The notes under the pieces were generated by a model. It had not been told where the DNA came from and did not search any database. It worked only from the letters and a program-made list of their open reading frames with translations. The translations under genes were made by a program, and so were the position numbers. 64,000 nt of DNA from Streptomyces marianii (GTDB lineage: Bacteria > Actinomycetota > Actinomycetes > Streptomycetales > Streptomycetaceae), in NCBI RefSeq assembly GCF_005795905.1, contig NZ_VAWE01000001.1:4515001-4579000 (forward strand). Reading direction: 5' to 3'. Positions 1 to 9,680 of this stretch are shown here, one piece after another. Within the stretch, counting starts at the first letter, position 1; the number at the start of each line of letters is the position of its first letter.

Positions 1-963
<963 letters not shown>

Positions 964-1050
964 CAGTTGCTCGCGTCCACTGTGTTAGTTCTGAAGTAAC
1001 GAACATGCCGAGACCACTGTGTGGTCGGCCGGGTTCGATATCTTCATAGT

Positions 1051-1169
1051 GTTTCGGTGGTCATAGCGTTAGGGAAACGCCCGGTTACATTCCGAACCCG
1101 GAAGCTAAGCCTTTCAGCGCCGATGGTACTGCAGGGGGGACCCTGTGGGAGAGTAGGACACCGCCGAAC
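1051..1169 (+). rRNA. rrf: 5S ribosomal RNA
   Basis: This is a 5S rRNA of about 119 nt, beginning GTTTCGGTGGTCATAGC and ending GGACACCGCCGAAC, so the two termini pair. It holds the conserved loop CCGAACCCGGAAGCTAAGCC. It follows the 23S end by about 90 nt, the usual order in a Streptomyces rrn operon. No tRNA lies between 23S and 5S. Confidence 0.96.
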
Positions 1170-1180
1170 AATTCTTCTGG

Positions 1181-1213
1181 GAAAGCCCCGGACCGTGATG
1201 GTCCGGGGCTTTC
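1181..1213 (+). terminator. rRNA operon terminator hairpin
   Basis: A perfect 14-bp inverted repeat (GAAAGCCCCGGACC and its complement) surrounds a 5-nt loop, starting about 11 nt after 5S. The descending arm ends in CTTTC and is followed by TCTC, not a long T run, as is common in Streptomyces terminators. Confidence 0.9.
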
Positions 1214-1361
1214 TCATGTTCCGGGGGCGTATTCCGCTTCGCTGTGCCGGATTCCGATGGTCGAGAGGCCCTCTCTCCACCGCGGCCGGGCGGGCCGGCC
1301 GAATCTGCGAGGCGGCGAAATCGCCTTGGCGTACCGCCGGTGCCCCCGCGAGGATCGGAGC

Positions 1362-1916
1362 ATGGACCACATCATTCGCGCCGTACGAGCCGGCGAGTGG
1401 GAGAAGGCCCGGGACATCCGGCTGGCCGCCCTCCGGGACCCCGCGGCGCCGATCGCCTTCCTGGAAACCTACGAGCACGCCATGGGCAGGCCCTCGACGT
1501 ACTGGCAGGACCGTACCGACACCGCTGCGGCAGGGGTGGGCTTCCGCCAGTTCATCGCGGAGGACTCCGAAGGGCGCTGGGTCGGCACCGTGACCGTGAT
1601 GGTCGAAGGCCCGGCGGACGAAGTGCTGTTCGGTGAGGTGGCCAAAGTCGACCAGGCGCATCTCGTGGGGGTGTTCGTACGGCCGGAGGCTCGGGGAACC
1701 GGTGTCACGGAACTGCTGTTCCGGGCTGCCGTCGAGTGGTCGTGGGGGCTCACCGAGCCGTCGGTCGAGCGGGTCCGGCTGTATGTGCACGAGAGGAACG
1801 GCCGGGCGGCGGCCTTCTACCGGCGGTTCGGGTTCGTTCCGAGCGGCGACTCCGTTCCGGTGCCGTCCGATCCCTCGGCCAGGGAGTTCGAGTACGAGCT
1901 GCGCCGAACCCAGTAG
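1362..1916 (+). CDS. GNAT-family N-acetyltransferase
   Basis: A 184-aa protein of the Gcn5-related acetyltransferase superfamily, expected to move an acetyl group from acetyl-CoA to an amine; the substrate cannot be told. The acetyl-CoA-binding motif A reads VGVFVRPEARGTGV, and motif B ends with LYVHERNGRAAAFYRRFGF. The ATG at 1362 is chosen because GGATCGGAG lies just upstream and MDHIIRAV is a typical GNAT start; a longer in-frame extension to 1257 has no ribosome site. It stands alone between the rRNA terminator and the convergent secretion-like cluster. Confidence 0.85.
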   Translation: MDHIIRAVRAGEWEKARDIRLAALRDPAAPIAFLETYEHAMGRPSTYWQDRTDTAAAGVGFRQFIAEDSEGRWVGTVTVMVEGPADEVLFGEVAKVDQAHLVGVFVRPEARGTGVTELLFRAAVEWSWGLTEPSVERVRLYVHERNGRAAAFYRRFGFVPSGDSVPVPSDPSAREFEYELRRTQ

Positions 1917-1984
1917 CGGCCTCAGCCGACGTCCGCCCCGTCACGACGGGCAACCCTGCCCGACGCGGCACCGGTCCCGTGTCT

Positions 1985-3646
1985 CTACCCGGGCTGGTGA
2001 GCGCTCGGGCTGTGCCCGGCGCCGGGTGTCGTCAGTGGCTGCGGCCAGCGGGCCCGACCCTGTTCGCGGGAACGCAGCAGCGCGAGAGTCGGCATGCCCA
2101 GCACCGGGCCCGTGGCCAGCAGCTCGGGGAGGAGCGGTAGCGGGGCGACGGCGGCGATGTCGTCCAGGACGAGAGCGAGTGGTGGGTCGAGCCGACCGTC
2201 GGATGACCGTGCGGCCATGCGGCGGCCGTGCTCGACCACGCTTGAGGCGAGTGCGGTGAGGAGCGGCATGGCCCCGGGGCGGGTGCGCGGGTCCTCGATC
2301 GATTCACCCACCACATAGAGCGTGCCCCCCTCGTCCACAAATGATTCCAACGTGAGCGAATCTGCTCGGTTAGAGGTGCAGACCTCGCGGATGTGGACTG
2401 AGGAGAGGGCGGACAGCGTACGGGCCGTCAGTTCCTGAGCGACCTCACGGCGTTCATTGTGCGAGGTGAGCGCCGACTCGAGCAGGCCGGCGAGGCCGGA
2501 GGCTGCCTTCTGGTGAGTGCGGAGGATGCGTACCGGCTCGTGGGCGCCACTGCCCTGGGCCCAGCGGTGGACCTGTTTGAACGGGCGCCCGTCCACGGCG
2601 GCGGCGTGCAGCCAGCAGCGCAGGAGCGTTTCGGCGGTGTCCGCGACGGCCTCGTCCAGACGGGAGCGGGGTCGTACGGGAGCGAAGAGGGACGCCGCCC
2701 GGCTCGCCGCCGTTGCCGGGTCCTCACAGCCGGCCGTCGGGGACCAGTGGAGCCGGGTGGGCGTGTCGCAGAGATGGCCCGGATCGTAGACGAGGGCAGG
2801 GCCGAGTTTGGCCCTGGCGTCCTTGGTCTCCCACCAGACGGTCGGATCGGACGTGACGACGAGCGCCGGGCCGGCGGCGTCCCGGATCGCCTGGACGACC
2901 GAGGGGCGCCGGACGGAGGGGCCTCCGTAGAGGACGTGCGAGCGCCAGGGGACCGGGGCAGCGGCCGGTCCTGCCGGGGGCAGGACTGCGGACACGGAGG
3001 GCTCGGCAGGTGCCGCGGCAGCGGCGTGCTCGACCGGAACCGAGGCGTGCGCGGGTTGGGCGTGCTCGACCGGAACCGAGGCGTGCGCGGGTTGGGCGGG
3101 GGGTGCCGCTTCGGTCCGGAGGGTCGTACCGCCTCCGGTCATCGCCCCTGCGGGGACCGGGGTGCCCTCGGCGACGGTCGCGGTCGGACGGGAATCCGGC
3201 CGGTTCGGGGCCGTCACCGGTACCGCCTCGGCCGGGCCGCCCCTGTCCGTCTCCCCGACCCCCTTGCGGCGCGAGCGGACCGCGCGCCATCGGGCCAGCG
3301 TGCCGAGGACGAAGACCGTCAGCACGACGAGCGTCATCAACTGGCCGATGAGCAGCCCCCAGAACAGCCCGTAGCCGGACAACCGGGCGGGCGGCGTGTC
3401 GGGCCAGGCCGCGGGCAGGTCATGGGGCTCGGACACCAGGCTGCGTATGGCCAGCGGGGTGTTCGTGAACGTCACGCCGTCCGGCCAGGACCCGTGCGCG
3501 AACAGGCCCGCGAGGCCCGTTGCGGTCCAGACCAGCAGGGTCAGCCCGAGGAGGAAGCCGAGGACGCCCACGAGCAGTCCGTCCGGGATGCCTCTCTCCT
3601 CGTGCGGTTGCCGGCGCCCTGCGCCGTGTCGCGGGTCACGCGCCAT
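1985..3646 (-). CDS. TraG/VirD4-like coupling protein homologue with degenerate P-loop
   Basis: A 553-aa protein. Two N-terminal membrane segments (about 27-50 and 92-118) precede a low-complexity Ala/Pro linker, which contains a 12-residue tandem duplication (HASVPVEH-type). The C-terminal half resembles TraG/VirD4/TraM-recognition ATPases: a block like the one after the P-loop (ALVVTSDPTVWWETKDAR), and a Walker B-like LALVLDDIAAV near 494. Where the Walker A should be (about 237-250) the sequence is LYGGPSVRRPSVV, without GK[S/T], so nucleotide binding is doubtful. It is the last gene of the minus-strand set, 3 nt after the VirB4-like gene. I believe it belongs to the S. coelicolor cmdABCDEF locus (SCO4126-4131), linked to differentiation; this is from memory. 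Confidence 0.75.
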   Translation of the reverse strand: MARDPRHGAGRRQPHEERGIPDGLLVGVLGFLLGLTLLVWTATGLAGLFAHGSWPDGVTFTNTPLAIRSLVSEPHDLPAAWPDTPPARLSGYGLFWGLLIGQLMTLVVLTVFVLGTLARWRAVRSRRKGVGETDRGGPAEAVPVTAPNRPDSRPTATVAEGTPVPAGAMTGGGTTLRTEAAPPAQPAHASVPVEHAQPAHASVPVEHAAAAAPAEPSVSAVLPPAGPAAAPVPWRSHVLYGGPSVRRPSVVQAIRDAAGPALVVTSDPTVWWETKDARAKLGPALVYDPGHLCDTPTRLHWSPTAGCEDPATAASRAASLFAPVRPRSRLDEAVADTAETLLRCWLHAAAVDGRPFKQVHRWAQGSGAHEPVRILRTHQKAASGLAGLLESALTSHNERREVAQELTARTLSALSSVHIREVCTSNRADSLTLESFVDEGGTLYVVGESIEDPRTRPGAMPLLTALASSVVEHGRRMAARSSDGRLDPPLALVLDDIAAVAPLPLLPELLATGPVLGMPTLALLRSREQGRARWPQPLTTPGAGHSPSAHQPG

Positions 3647-3649
3647 CGG

Positions 3650-5056
3650 TCAGGCCACCGTCGACTCGGAGGAGTCCAGCCGCCGCTGCTGCCGTTCGAT
3701 GAAGGCGGCGCGCTGCTCCGTCTCCTGTTCCGCGGCGCGGACGTCCTCGGGGAGCGAGGACTCCGTCATCGCCCGGTCCGTGTAGACCAGGGGGCGTTCG
3801 GCCTCCGTCACCAGGTGTTTGACGACCTGGACGTTGCCGTTGACGTCCCACACCGCGATGCCGGGGGTGAGGGTGGGGATGATCTCCACCGCCCACCGGG
3901 GCAGACCGAGCACTCTGCCTGTGGCCCGGGCCTCGTCCGCCTTCTGGGCGTAGATCGTGCGGGTCGACGCCATCTTGAGGATGGCGGCGGCCTCCCGGGC
4001 CGCGGCGCCGTCGACCACGTCGCTGAGGTGGTGGACGACCGCGACGAAGGACAGGCCGAGCCGTCGGCCGAACTTCAGCAGCCGCTGGAAGAGCTGCGCG
4101 ACGAAGGGGCTGTTGATGATGTGCCAGGCCTCCTCGACGAGGAAGATGCGCTTCTTCCGGTCGGGGCGGATCCAGGTGTGCTCCAGCCACACGCCGACGA
4201 TCGCCATGAGGATCGGCATCGCGATGGAGTTGCGGTCGATGTGCGACAGGTCGAAGACGATGAGCGGGGCGTCCAGATCGATGCCGACGGTCGTCGGGCC
4301 GTCGAACATGCCGCGCAGGTCACCGTCGACGAGCCGGTCCAGGACCAGGGCCACGTCCAGGCCCCAGGCCCGTACGTCGTCGATGTCGACGTTCATCGCA
4401 GCCGCGGACTCGGGCTCCGGGTGGCGGAGTTGCTCGACGATGTCGGTGAGCACCGGCTGCCGGTCCGTGATGGTCTCGTTGACGTACGCGTGCGCCACCT
4501 TGAGCGCGAAGCCCGCACGTTCGTCGAGGCCGTGACCCATGGCGACCTCGATGATGGTGCGCAGCAGCGCGAGCTGTCCGGTGGTGGTGATCGACGGGTC
4601 GAGGGGGTTGAGTCGGATACCGTCGTCCAGGGCGGCCATCGGGTCGAGCCGGATGGGAGTTATTCCCAGCTCCTGGGCGATGAGGTTCCATTCGCCCACG
4701 CCGTCCTCGCCCTGGGCGTCGAGGACGACGACCTGGCGGTCGCGGAAGCGGAGCTGGCGCAGGACGTAGGTCTTCTCCAGCGCCGACTTGCCGTTGCCGG
4801 ACTCGCCGAGGACCAGCCAGTGGGGGGCGGGGAGCTGCTGTCCGTACAGCTGGAACGGGTCGTAGACGTAGCCCTTGCCGCTGTACACCTCGCGGCCGAT
4901 GATCACGCCCGAGTCCCCGAGGCCGGGCGCGGCGGTCGGCAGATAGACGGCCTGCGCCTGGCCGGTGGAGGTACGTACGGGGGAGCGGGTCGTCTCGACC
5001 TTCCCGAAGAGGAAGGACGTGAAGGACTCGGTGAGGACGGACAGCGGGTCTCGCAT
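3650..5056 (-). CDS. VirB4-like ATPase of the chromosomal T4SS-like cluster
   Basis: A 468-aa cytoplasmic ATPase of the VirB4/TraC/HerA-FtsK superfamily. Walker A is GESGNGKS (84-91), followed by a beta strand VVVLDAQGEDG. A Walker B-like strand with catalytic acidics lies in RIFLVEEAWHII (about 302-314), and FVAVVHHLSDV resembles the sensor segment. The family powers protein or DNA export, or pilus assembly. The start is the ATG at 5056, giving MRDPLSVLTESF. It sits 43 nt after the SCO6880-like gene and 3 nt before the TraG-like gene, so co-transcription is likely. S. coelicolor cmdB is probably the orthologue (recalled). Confidence 0.8.
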   Translation of the reverse strand: MRDPLSVLTESFTSFLFGKVETTRSPVRTSTGQAQAVYLPTAAPGLGDSGVIIGREVYSGKGYVYDPFQLYGQQLPAPHWLVLGESGNGKSALEKTYVLRQLRFRDRQVVVLDAQGEDGVGEWNLIAQELGITPIRLDPMAALDDGIRLNPLDPSITTTGQLALLRTIIEVAMGHGLDERAGFALKVAHAYVNETITDRQPVLTDIVEQLRHPEPESAAAMNVDIDDVRAWGLDVALVLDRLVDGDLRGMFDGPTTVGIDLDAPLIVFDLSHIDRNSIAMPILMAIVGVWLEHTWIRPDRKKRIFLVEEAWHIINSPFVAQLFQRLLKFGRRLGLSFVAVVHHLSDVVDGAAAREAAAILKMASTRTIYAQKADEARATGRVLGLPRWAVEIIPTLTPGIAVWDVNGNVQVVKHLVTEAERPLVYTDRAMTESSLPEDVRAAEQETEQRAAFIERQQRRLDSSESTVA

Positions 5057-5099
5057 CGGATGAGGGCCCCTATCGGCGCGTGTCGGTGCGTGTCAGCCG

Positions 5100-6653
5100 C
5101 TATCGGCGGATGCCGGTGGCGAACGGCAGCGTGTTCACAAAGGCCCGGTGGTGCTCGCGGTCGCACCACTCCAGCTTCAGGTACGACTTGCCCGCCGAGG
5201 CCCTGATCGTGCGCTTGTCCCTGGCCAGGGCCTCGGGCGTACGCGACGACACAGTGATGTACCCGACGAGATTGACGCCTGCCGCGCCGCTGGCGAGATC
5301 TTCACCCCGCTGGTCGAGTCGGCCGTGCGCGGCGATGTCTCTGGGGTCGACGGTGCGGTTCATCTTGGCGGCGCGACTGGCCTCGGCCTCGTCGTTGGTC
5401 TTCTCGGTGAGCATGCGCTCGATGGCGACCTCCGTGGGTTCGAGGTCCATGCAGACGGCCACGGTGCGGATCACGTCCGGGGTGTGGACGAGCAGCGGGG
5501 CGAGGAAGTTGACGCCGACGGGAGTCATCGGCCACTCCTTCACCCAGGCCGTGGCGTGGCACCAGGGGGCACGGGTGGCGGACTCGCGGGTCTTGGCCTG
5601 GAGGTAGGTGGCCTCCATCGCGTCGAGTTCGGCGGGCCAGGCGTTGCGCTTGGTCATGGCCTGGATGTGGTCGATGGGGTGGTCCGGGTCGTACATGGAG
5701 TGCACGAGGGAGGCGAGCCGGGCCTGGCCGAGCGGCTGGCGGACGCGGATGTCGGCCTCGGCGAGGCGGGCGCAGATGTCGGTCAGCTCGCGCGCCATGA
5801 CGACGGCGAGGCCGGCGTCCTTGTCGAGCCGCTTGGCGCCGGTGGCCTGACGGGCGGCGCGGGCCATGGTGTGCGCCTCGGCGGCCAGCTCCCGGGTGTA
5901 GTGCATGCAGGCGACGAGGTAGGCGCGGTGTTGCTCGCTGGAGGTGGAGACCATCGACTGGAGCTGGTCGTAGGACTGCTGGAGCCAGGCGGGGGAGCCC
6001 GCGTCGCCGCGTTGGGCGACGTCCTTGGCGTGGGCGTCGGGGTCGGCGGGCAGGGTGCGGGCGAGCATCTGAAGGCGCGTCACGAAGCCGTCGCCGTTGG
6101 CGACGTGCTTCAGCAGCGTGCCGAAACGGTCCACCAGGGCTTCCTGGTCCTCGCTGTCGCGCAGGCCGACGCCGGGGCCCTCGATCTCGATGGCGGCGGT
6201 GACGGTGCGCCGGTCGGCGTGGAGCAGTACGGCGATCTCGTCCGGGCCGAAAGGGGCGGCGAGCCAGTTGATGCGGCCGATGCCGGGCGGGGGGCCGATC
6301 TCGACCTCGCGGCCGTCCACGCGGGTGCCGGCCTCCATGACGCCGGAGCGGTAGACGGTGCCCTGGCGCAGGGTGCGCTTGTAGCTGCGGTTGATCTCGT
6401 ACCAGCGGTAGAAGGTGCGCTGCTTGTACGGCACGTACACGGCGGCCAGCGCGAGCAGCGGGAAGCCCATGAGCAGCACGATGCGCAGCGACAGGACGGG
6501 CACCAGCAGTCCGCTCATCATGCCGAGGAACGCGCCGGCGATGATCAGGGCGATCTCGCCCGTCTCGCGGTTCTTGCCGACGATCGCGTTCGGCCGGGCC
6601 CGGCCGATGAGATACGTGCGGCGGGGCGCGATGGCCGGGGACTGCGTCGTCAA
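5100..6653 (-). CDS. SCO6880-family membrane protein (PrgI/VirB3-VirB4 N-domain-like)
   Basis: A 517-aa protein with one hydrophobic block at about 35-77 (two close membrane helices) and a large soluble part. Actinobacterial proteins of this layout, annotated as SCO6880 family, accompany VirB4-like ATPases in T4SS-like clusters. The start is a TTG at 6653: it overlaps the TGA of the gene before it as TTGA and is preceded by a strong AGGAGGT, so translation is coupled. No ATPase motif is seen. Its exact role is unknown; a scaffold or inner-membrane adaptor for the VirB4-like protein is an inference from position. Confidence 0.72.
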   Translation of the reverse strand: MTTQSPAIAPRRTYLIGRARPNAIVGKNRETGEIALIIAGAFLGMMSGLLVPVLSLRIVLLMGFPLLALAAVYVPYKQRTFYRWYEINRSYKRTLRQGTVYRSGVMEAGTRVDGREVEIGPPPGIGRINWLAAPFGPDEIAVLLHADRRTVTAAIEIEGPGVGLRDSEDQEALVDRFGTLLKHVANGDGFVTRLQMLARTLPADPDAHAKDVAQRGDAGSPAWLQQSYDQLQSMVSTSSEQHRAYLVACMHYTRELAAEAHTMARAARQATGAKRLDKDAGLAVVMARELTDICARLAEADIRVRQPLGQARLASLVHSMYDPDHPIDHIQAMTKRNAWPAELDAMEATYLQAKTRESATRAPWCHATAWVKEWPMTPVGVNFLAPLLVHTPDVIRTVAVCMDLEPTEVAIERMLTEKTNDEAEASRAAKMNRTVDPRDIAAHGRLDQRGEDLASGAAGVNLVGYITVSSRTPEALARDKRTIRASAGKSYLKLEWCDREHHRAFVNTLPFATGIRR

Positions 6654-8017
6654 CGCCCTCCACCTCCTGTGCTTCCTGTACTGGTGCCGGTGGTGCTGCC
6701 GGAGTTCCTGCGGTGGCCGTGCGGGGTGCTGCCCGGGCCTCCGCTACGGGGCGGGGGCGCGGCGGAGGGGACGGACCCGCCGCCCCCGCCCGCGGCACCC
6801 GTTCCGGCCCCGCGTGCGCTGTGGGCGGCGACTCCGCCGGCGACCGGGCTCGGGGCGCTGCCGCCTCCCGAGCCGCCCCCGCCCTGCTGGTGGGTGCGGC
6901 TGCTGTGGGTCTTGATGCCCTGCGAGACGAGGGCGGCGGGTGAACTGATGACGGCGGCGGCCTTGTTCTCGGCGCTGTTCTGGAGTCGGTTGTTGCGGGA
7001 CGCGGCGATCTCGTCGCCGAACCCGGGAACGAAACGGTAGATCATCGCGGACGCGAAGATCGCGAGCAGGATGATGGCGAGTCCGGTGACGACGGCGGAG
7101 AAGGAGTCCGGACCGTCGTCGGCGGAGAGGGCTCCGGCGAGGCCGAGCACGATGACGATGACCGGTTTGACGAGGATCACCGCGATCATGATTCCGGCCC
7201 AGCGGCGGACGTGGCCCCACATGTTCTTGTCCACGAGCCCCGAGTACACGACGACGCCGAGCAGGGCGCCGACGTACAGGAGGACGGCGCGGAGGAACAG
7301 CTCCAGGTAGAGGATGCCGGCGGCGACGATGGTCACCAGCGACACGACGATCAGCATGATCGGCCCGCCGCCGATGTCGTCGCCCTTCTGCAGCGCCTCC
7401 TTGAAGCCGCCGAAGAAGACGTCGGTCTGGCCGCCGGTGCCCTGGGCGATCACGTCGGTGATCGAGTCGGTCGCGGACACGAGTGTGTAGAGGATCAGCG
7501 GGGTGAAGGCGGAGGCGAGGACCGTGAGCCAGAGGAAGCCGATGGCCTCGGAGACGGCGGTGGTGAGCGGGACGCCGCGGATGGCGCGCTTGGCGACCGC
7601 CAGCAGCCAGAGGAGGAGGGTGAGGAACGTGGCGGCGGCGAAGACCACGGCGTACTGGCCGAGGAAGGTGGTGTTGGTGAAGTCCACTTCGGCGGTGGAC
7701 CTCACGGCCTTGGAGAGGGTGTCCACGACCCAGGCCGCGGCGTCGGCACAGCCGCGGGCGAGGGAGGAGAGGGGGTCGAGCGCGCCGGCGGGGTCGTCGA
7801 GCGAGGGGGCGCGGCGGGCGGCTCCGCCGGATTCGCCGGTTTCGCAGTAGTCGCGGGCGGGGCCACGGATCAGGTCGCACGGGTTGTTGCTGCCGCTCGG
7901 GCTGGGCGTCGGTGTCGGCGCGGCAGCCACGCGAGCGGCGGTGACCATGAACGCGGCCTGCAGGCCGCCCACGGCTGAAGCCAGGGCGACCGCGCGGCGG
8001 GAGCGCTTACCGGGCAT
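6650..8017 (-). CDS. Polytopic VirB6/TrbL-like membrane protein
   Basis: A 455-aa membrane protein. A signal-like N-terminal helix (about 9-32) is followed by a short extracytoplasmic region with two Cys (NPCDL, DYCETG). About six hydrophobic helices lie between residues 115 and 340, and a long Gly/Ser/Pro/Thr-rich tail starts around 365. VirB6/TrbL proteins form the inner-membrane channel of type IV systems; the assignment rests on topology and neighbours, not on a clear motif. Its start overlaps the end of the VirB8-like gene by 11 nt, and its stop overlaps the next start (TTGA). Confidence 0.7.
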   Translation of the reverse strand: MPGKRSRRAVALASAVGGLQAAFMVTAARVAAAPTPTPSPSGSNNPCDLIRGPARDYCETGESGGAARRAPSLDDPAGALDPLSSLARGCADAAAWVVDTLSKAVRSTAEVDFTNTTFLGQYAVVFAAATFLTLLLWLLAVAKRAIRGVPLTTAVSEAIGFLWLTVLASAFTPLILYTLVSATDSITDVIAQGTGGQTDVFFGGFKEALQKGDDIGGGPIMLIVVSLVTIVAAGILYLELFLRAVLLYVGALLGVVVYSGLVDKNMWGHVRRWAGIMIAVILVKPVIVIVLGLAGALSADDGPDSFSAVVTGLAIILLAIFASAMIYRFVPGFGDEIAASRNNRLQNSAENKAAAVISSPAALVSQGIKTHSSRTHQQGGGGSGGGSAPSPVAGGVAAHSARGAGTGAAGGGGGSVPSAAPPPRSGGPGSTPHGHRRNSGSTTGTSTGSTGGGGR

Positions 8018-8840
8018 AGGTGAAGCCTCCGAACTGTTCCACCGCGTCGGCCATTTCCTTGGCGCTCGATGCCACCTGGTCGCGGCCCACGGGCACAGGC
8101 CCGTCCTTTTGCGTGTGCCCGGTGACCTTCCAGCCTCCGTCGATCCACTTCATCTCGTAGGTGGTCGTGTACCAGCTCTCGGCGACGGGGTTCTTGGATC
8201 CCTCCCCAGCGAGACCGAACAGCGACGAGTACCAGACGGCGACGCTGGCGGCGTTGGCGGTGAACTTCTGCACCTTGGTGCCCACGGGCACGACCCGTGA
8301 GACGAACGTGAGACCCTCGGGCGCGGTACCGTCCTCCCGCAGCCCGATCCGGGAGAGGAAGCCCTCGTCCGCGTAGACCCTGTCGAGGTCAGCCTGCCGG
8401 GCGTCCACCGCCTCGGGGGCGTACACGGTGCTCACGATCTCGTGGCGGCGTGCCTGGTTGTACATCTCGGCGGAACCGAGGGGAACCGCGTAGTTCGCCG
8501 CCGCGCTCTGTGCCCCCTGTTCGTCCCTCGCGTACCCCGCGGGGATGCCCGCGTGCTTGCCTGCGACCGGGCGGATGCCCGTCGCCGCCGTCGGGGCCGT
8601 GCCCTTGGCCGTGTCGGTGGTTCTGGGGGAGTCCGTGCCGTCGCCGCGGTTGGCGAAGGCGATGGCGGCGACGAGGAGGACGACCACGCCGACGACCGTG
8701 AAGAGGGAGCGGGAATTGCGGGTGGGTCGGCGGGCGCCGCCGTAGACGTCGCCGGTGCCGCCCTCGGGGAGGCGGGTGCGGGTCTGGCCCGTGCCGCCGG
8801 CGCCGCTGTCGAAGCCGTCGGTCTCGTCGTCGTAGCTCAT
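8007..8840 (-). CDS. Single-pass membrane protein, VirB8/TcpC-like
   Basis: A 277-aa protein: a charged, disordered N-terminus of about 40 residues, one membrane helix (FTVVGVVVLLVAAIAFA, about 47-63), and an extracytoplasmic domain of about 200 residues. The C-terminal part has the look of an NTF2-like fold used by VirB8/TcpC (SWYTTTYEMKWIDGGWKVTG). The ATG at 8840 follows a GAGGGGGAG ribosome site. It is probably the first of the tightly coupled block 8840 to 1985. The family assignment is an inference from topology and context. Confidence 0.66.
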   Translation of the reverse strand: MSYDDETDGFDSGAGGTGQTRTRLPEGGTGDVYGGARRPTRNSRSLFTVVGVVVLLVAAIAFANRGDGTDSPRTTDTAKGTAPTAATGIRPVAGKHAGIPAGYARDEQGAQSAAANYAVPLGSAEMYNQARRHEIVSTVYAPEAVDARQADLDRVYADEGFLSRIGLREDGTAPEGLTFVSRVVPVGTKVQKFTANAASVAVWYSSLFGLAGEGSKNPVAESWYTTTYEMKWIDGGWKVTGHTQKDGPVPVGRDQVASSAKEMADAVEQFGGFTYAR

Positions 8841-9008
8841 GCCGCGTGCTCCCCCTCAGCCGTGTGCCTTGCCGTGCCGTAGTACGACGGTAGCCCTGCT
8901 GTTCTCCGTACGGGCGGAGTGTGGTGACTCGACATCAGGGGGACGCAACCTCTGCCGGTGGGCGCGACGGACGGGTGGTGTCGGGGACGGGCGATGCGGT
9001 GCGGAGGG

Positions 9009-9326
9009 TCAGACGGCCATTCCGTACACGATGGTGAACAGGGTCCCCAGTGACCCGATGATGAAGACGCCGGTCAGGCCGGCGACGATCAGGCCCTTGC
9101 CCTGCTCCGCGCTGAACGTGTCGCGGAGGGCCGTGGCGCCGATGCGCTGCTTCGCCGCTCCCCAGATCGCGATGCCCAGGCAGAGCAGGATGGCGACGGC
9201 CATCACGACCTCGATCATCACGCGGGCCTCGTTCCCGAGGCTGCCGAAAGGCCCCCAGTTCGGAGCGATTCCGCCGATGATGGTGGTGATGTCGCCTTTT
9301 TCAGCCGCCAGGTACATATAACTCAC
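9009..9326 (-). CDS. Small two-helix membrane protein of the T4SS-like cluster
   Basis: A protein of about 105 aa with two hydrophobic helices (about 37-58 and 80-102) separated by a short basic-polar loop (AAKQRIGATALRDTF). This layout recalls VirB2/TrbC-type pilins, but no pilin signature or signal-peptidase site can be named. The start may be GTG at 9326 or ATG at 9317; neither has a strong ribosome site. It lies 168 nt upstream of the VirB8-like gene on the same strand, so it may belong to the same transcription unit. Confidence 0.7.
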   Translation of the reverse strand: MSYMYLAAEKGDITTIIGGIAPNWGPFGSLGNEARVMIEVVMAVAILLCLGIAIWGAAKQRIGATALRDTFSAEQGKGLIVAGLTGVFIIGSLGTLFTIVYGMAV

Positions 9327-9635
9327 CGCCCCTGTTGGGTAGTTGTCCGCCCCTGCCCCACGGCACAGGCCATCGCTCTATCTTCGCTGATGAAACCGTC
9401 CGCGTGCGCCGACTTGGCGGCTCTCTTTGCACGTTCCGCGCACGGATGCCGGTCCGGCCGCTCTGACCTGCGGTGGCTCGTGCGGCCAGGTCGAGCGTGA
9501 GGACACGTTTCGTCACTCTGTGTATCACGGAGCGTGACTTCGGGCAATGACTGTCGTTGTGGCACCCAAGGTGTGAATCCGGCGCCGGGGTGCTCGCCGG
9601 TGCGCGACGGGAGCGGCTGACTTGGGGCATGAGCG
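9327..9635. other. Intergenic stretch, nothing recognisable
   Basis: About 310 bp between the two small membrane-protein genes. No conserved ORF, RNA or clear repeat was seen. It probably carries the promoter of the 9326-to-1985 gene set, but no convincing -35/-10 pair could be picked. Confidence 0.5.
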
Positions 9636-9666
9636 CGGGGCGGCGCCGGAGTGCGGCGCCGCCCCG
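9636..9666 (-). terminator. Hairpin terminator after the 47-aa gene
   Basis: A perfect 13-bp inverted repeat (CGGGGCGGCGCCG and its complement) around the 5-nt loop GAGTG, 15 nt beyond the stop of the 47-aa gene on the minus strand. It should separate that gene from the rest of the cluster. No T run follows. Confidence 0.75.
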
Positions 9667-9680
9667 TGTGTGGGGGTCGG

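Noticed and set aside
2459..7040. Two very long plus-strand ORFs (915 and 630 aa)
   Set aside because: They are antisense to the VirB4-like, TraG-like and SCO6880-like genes; composition is Arg/Gly/Asp-rich without domains, a normal effect of high G+C.
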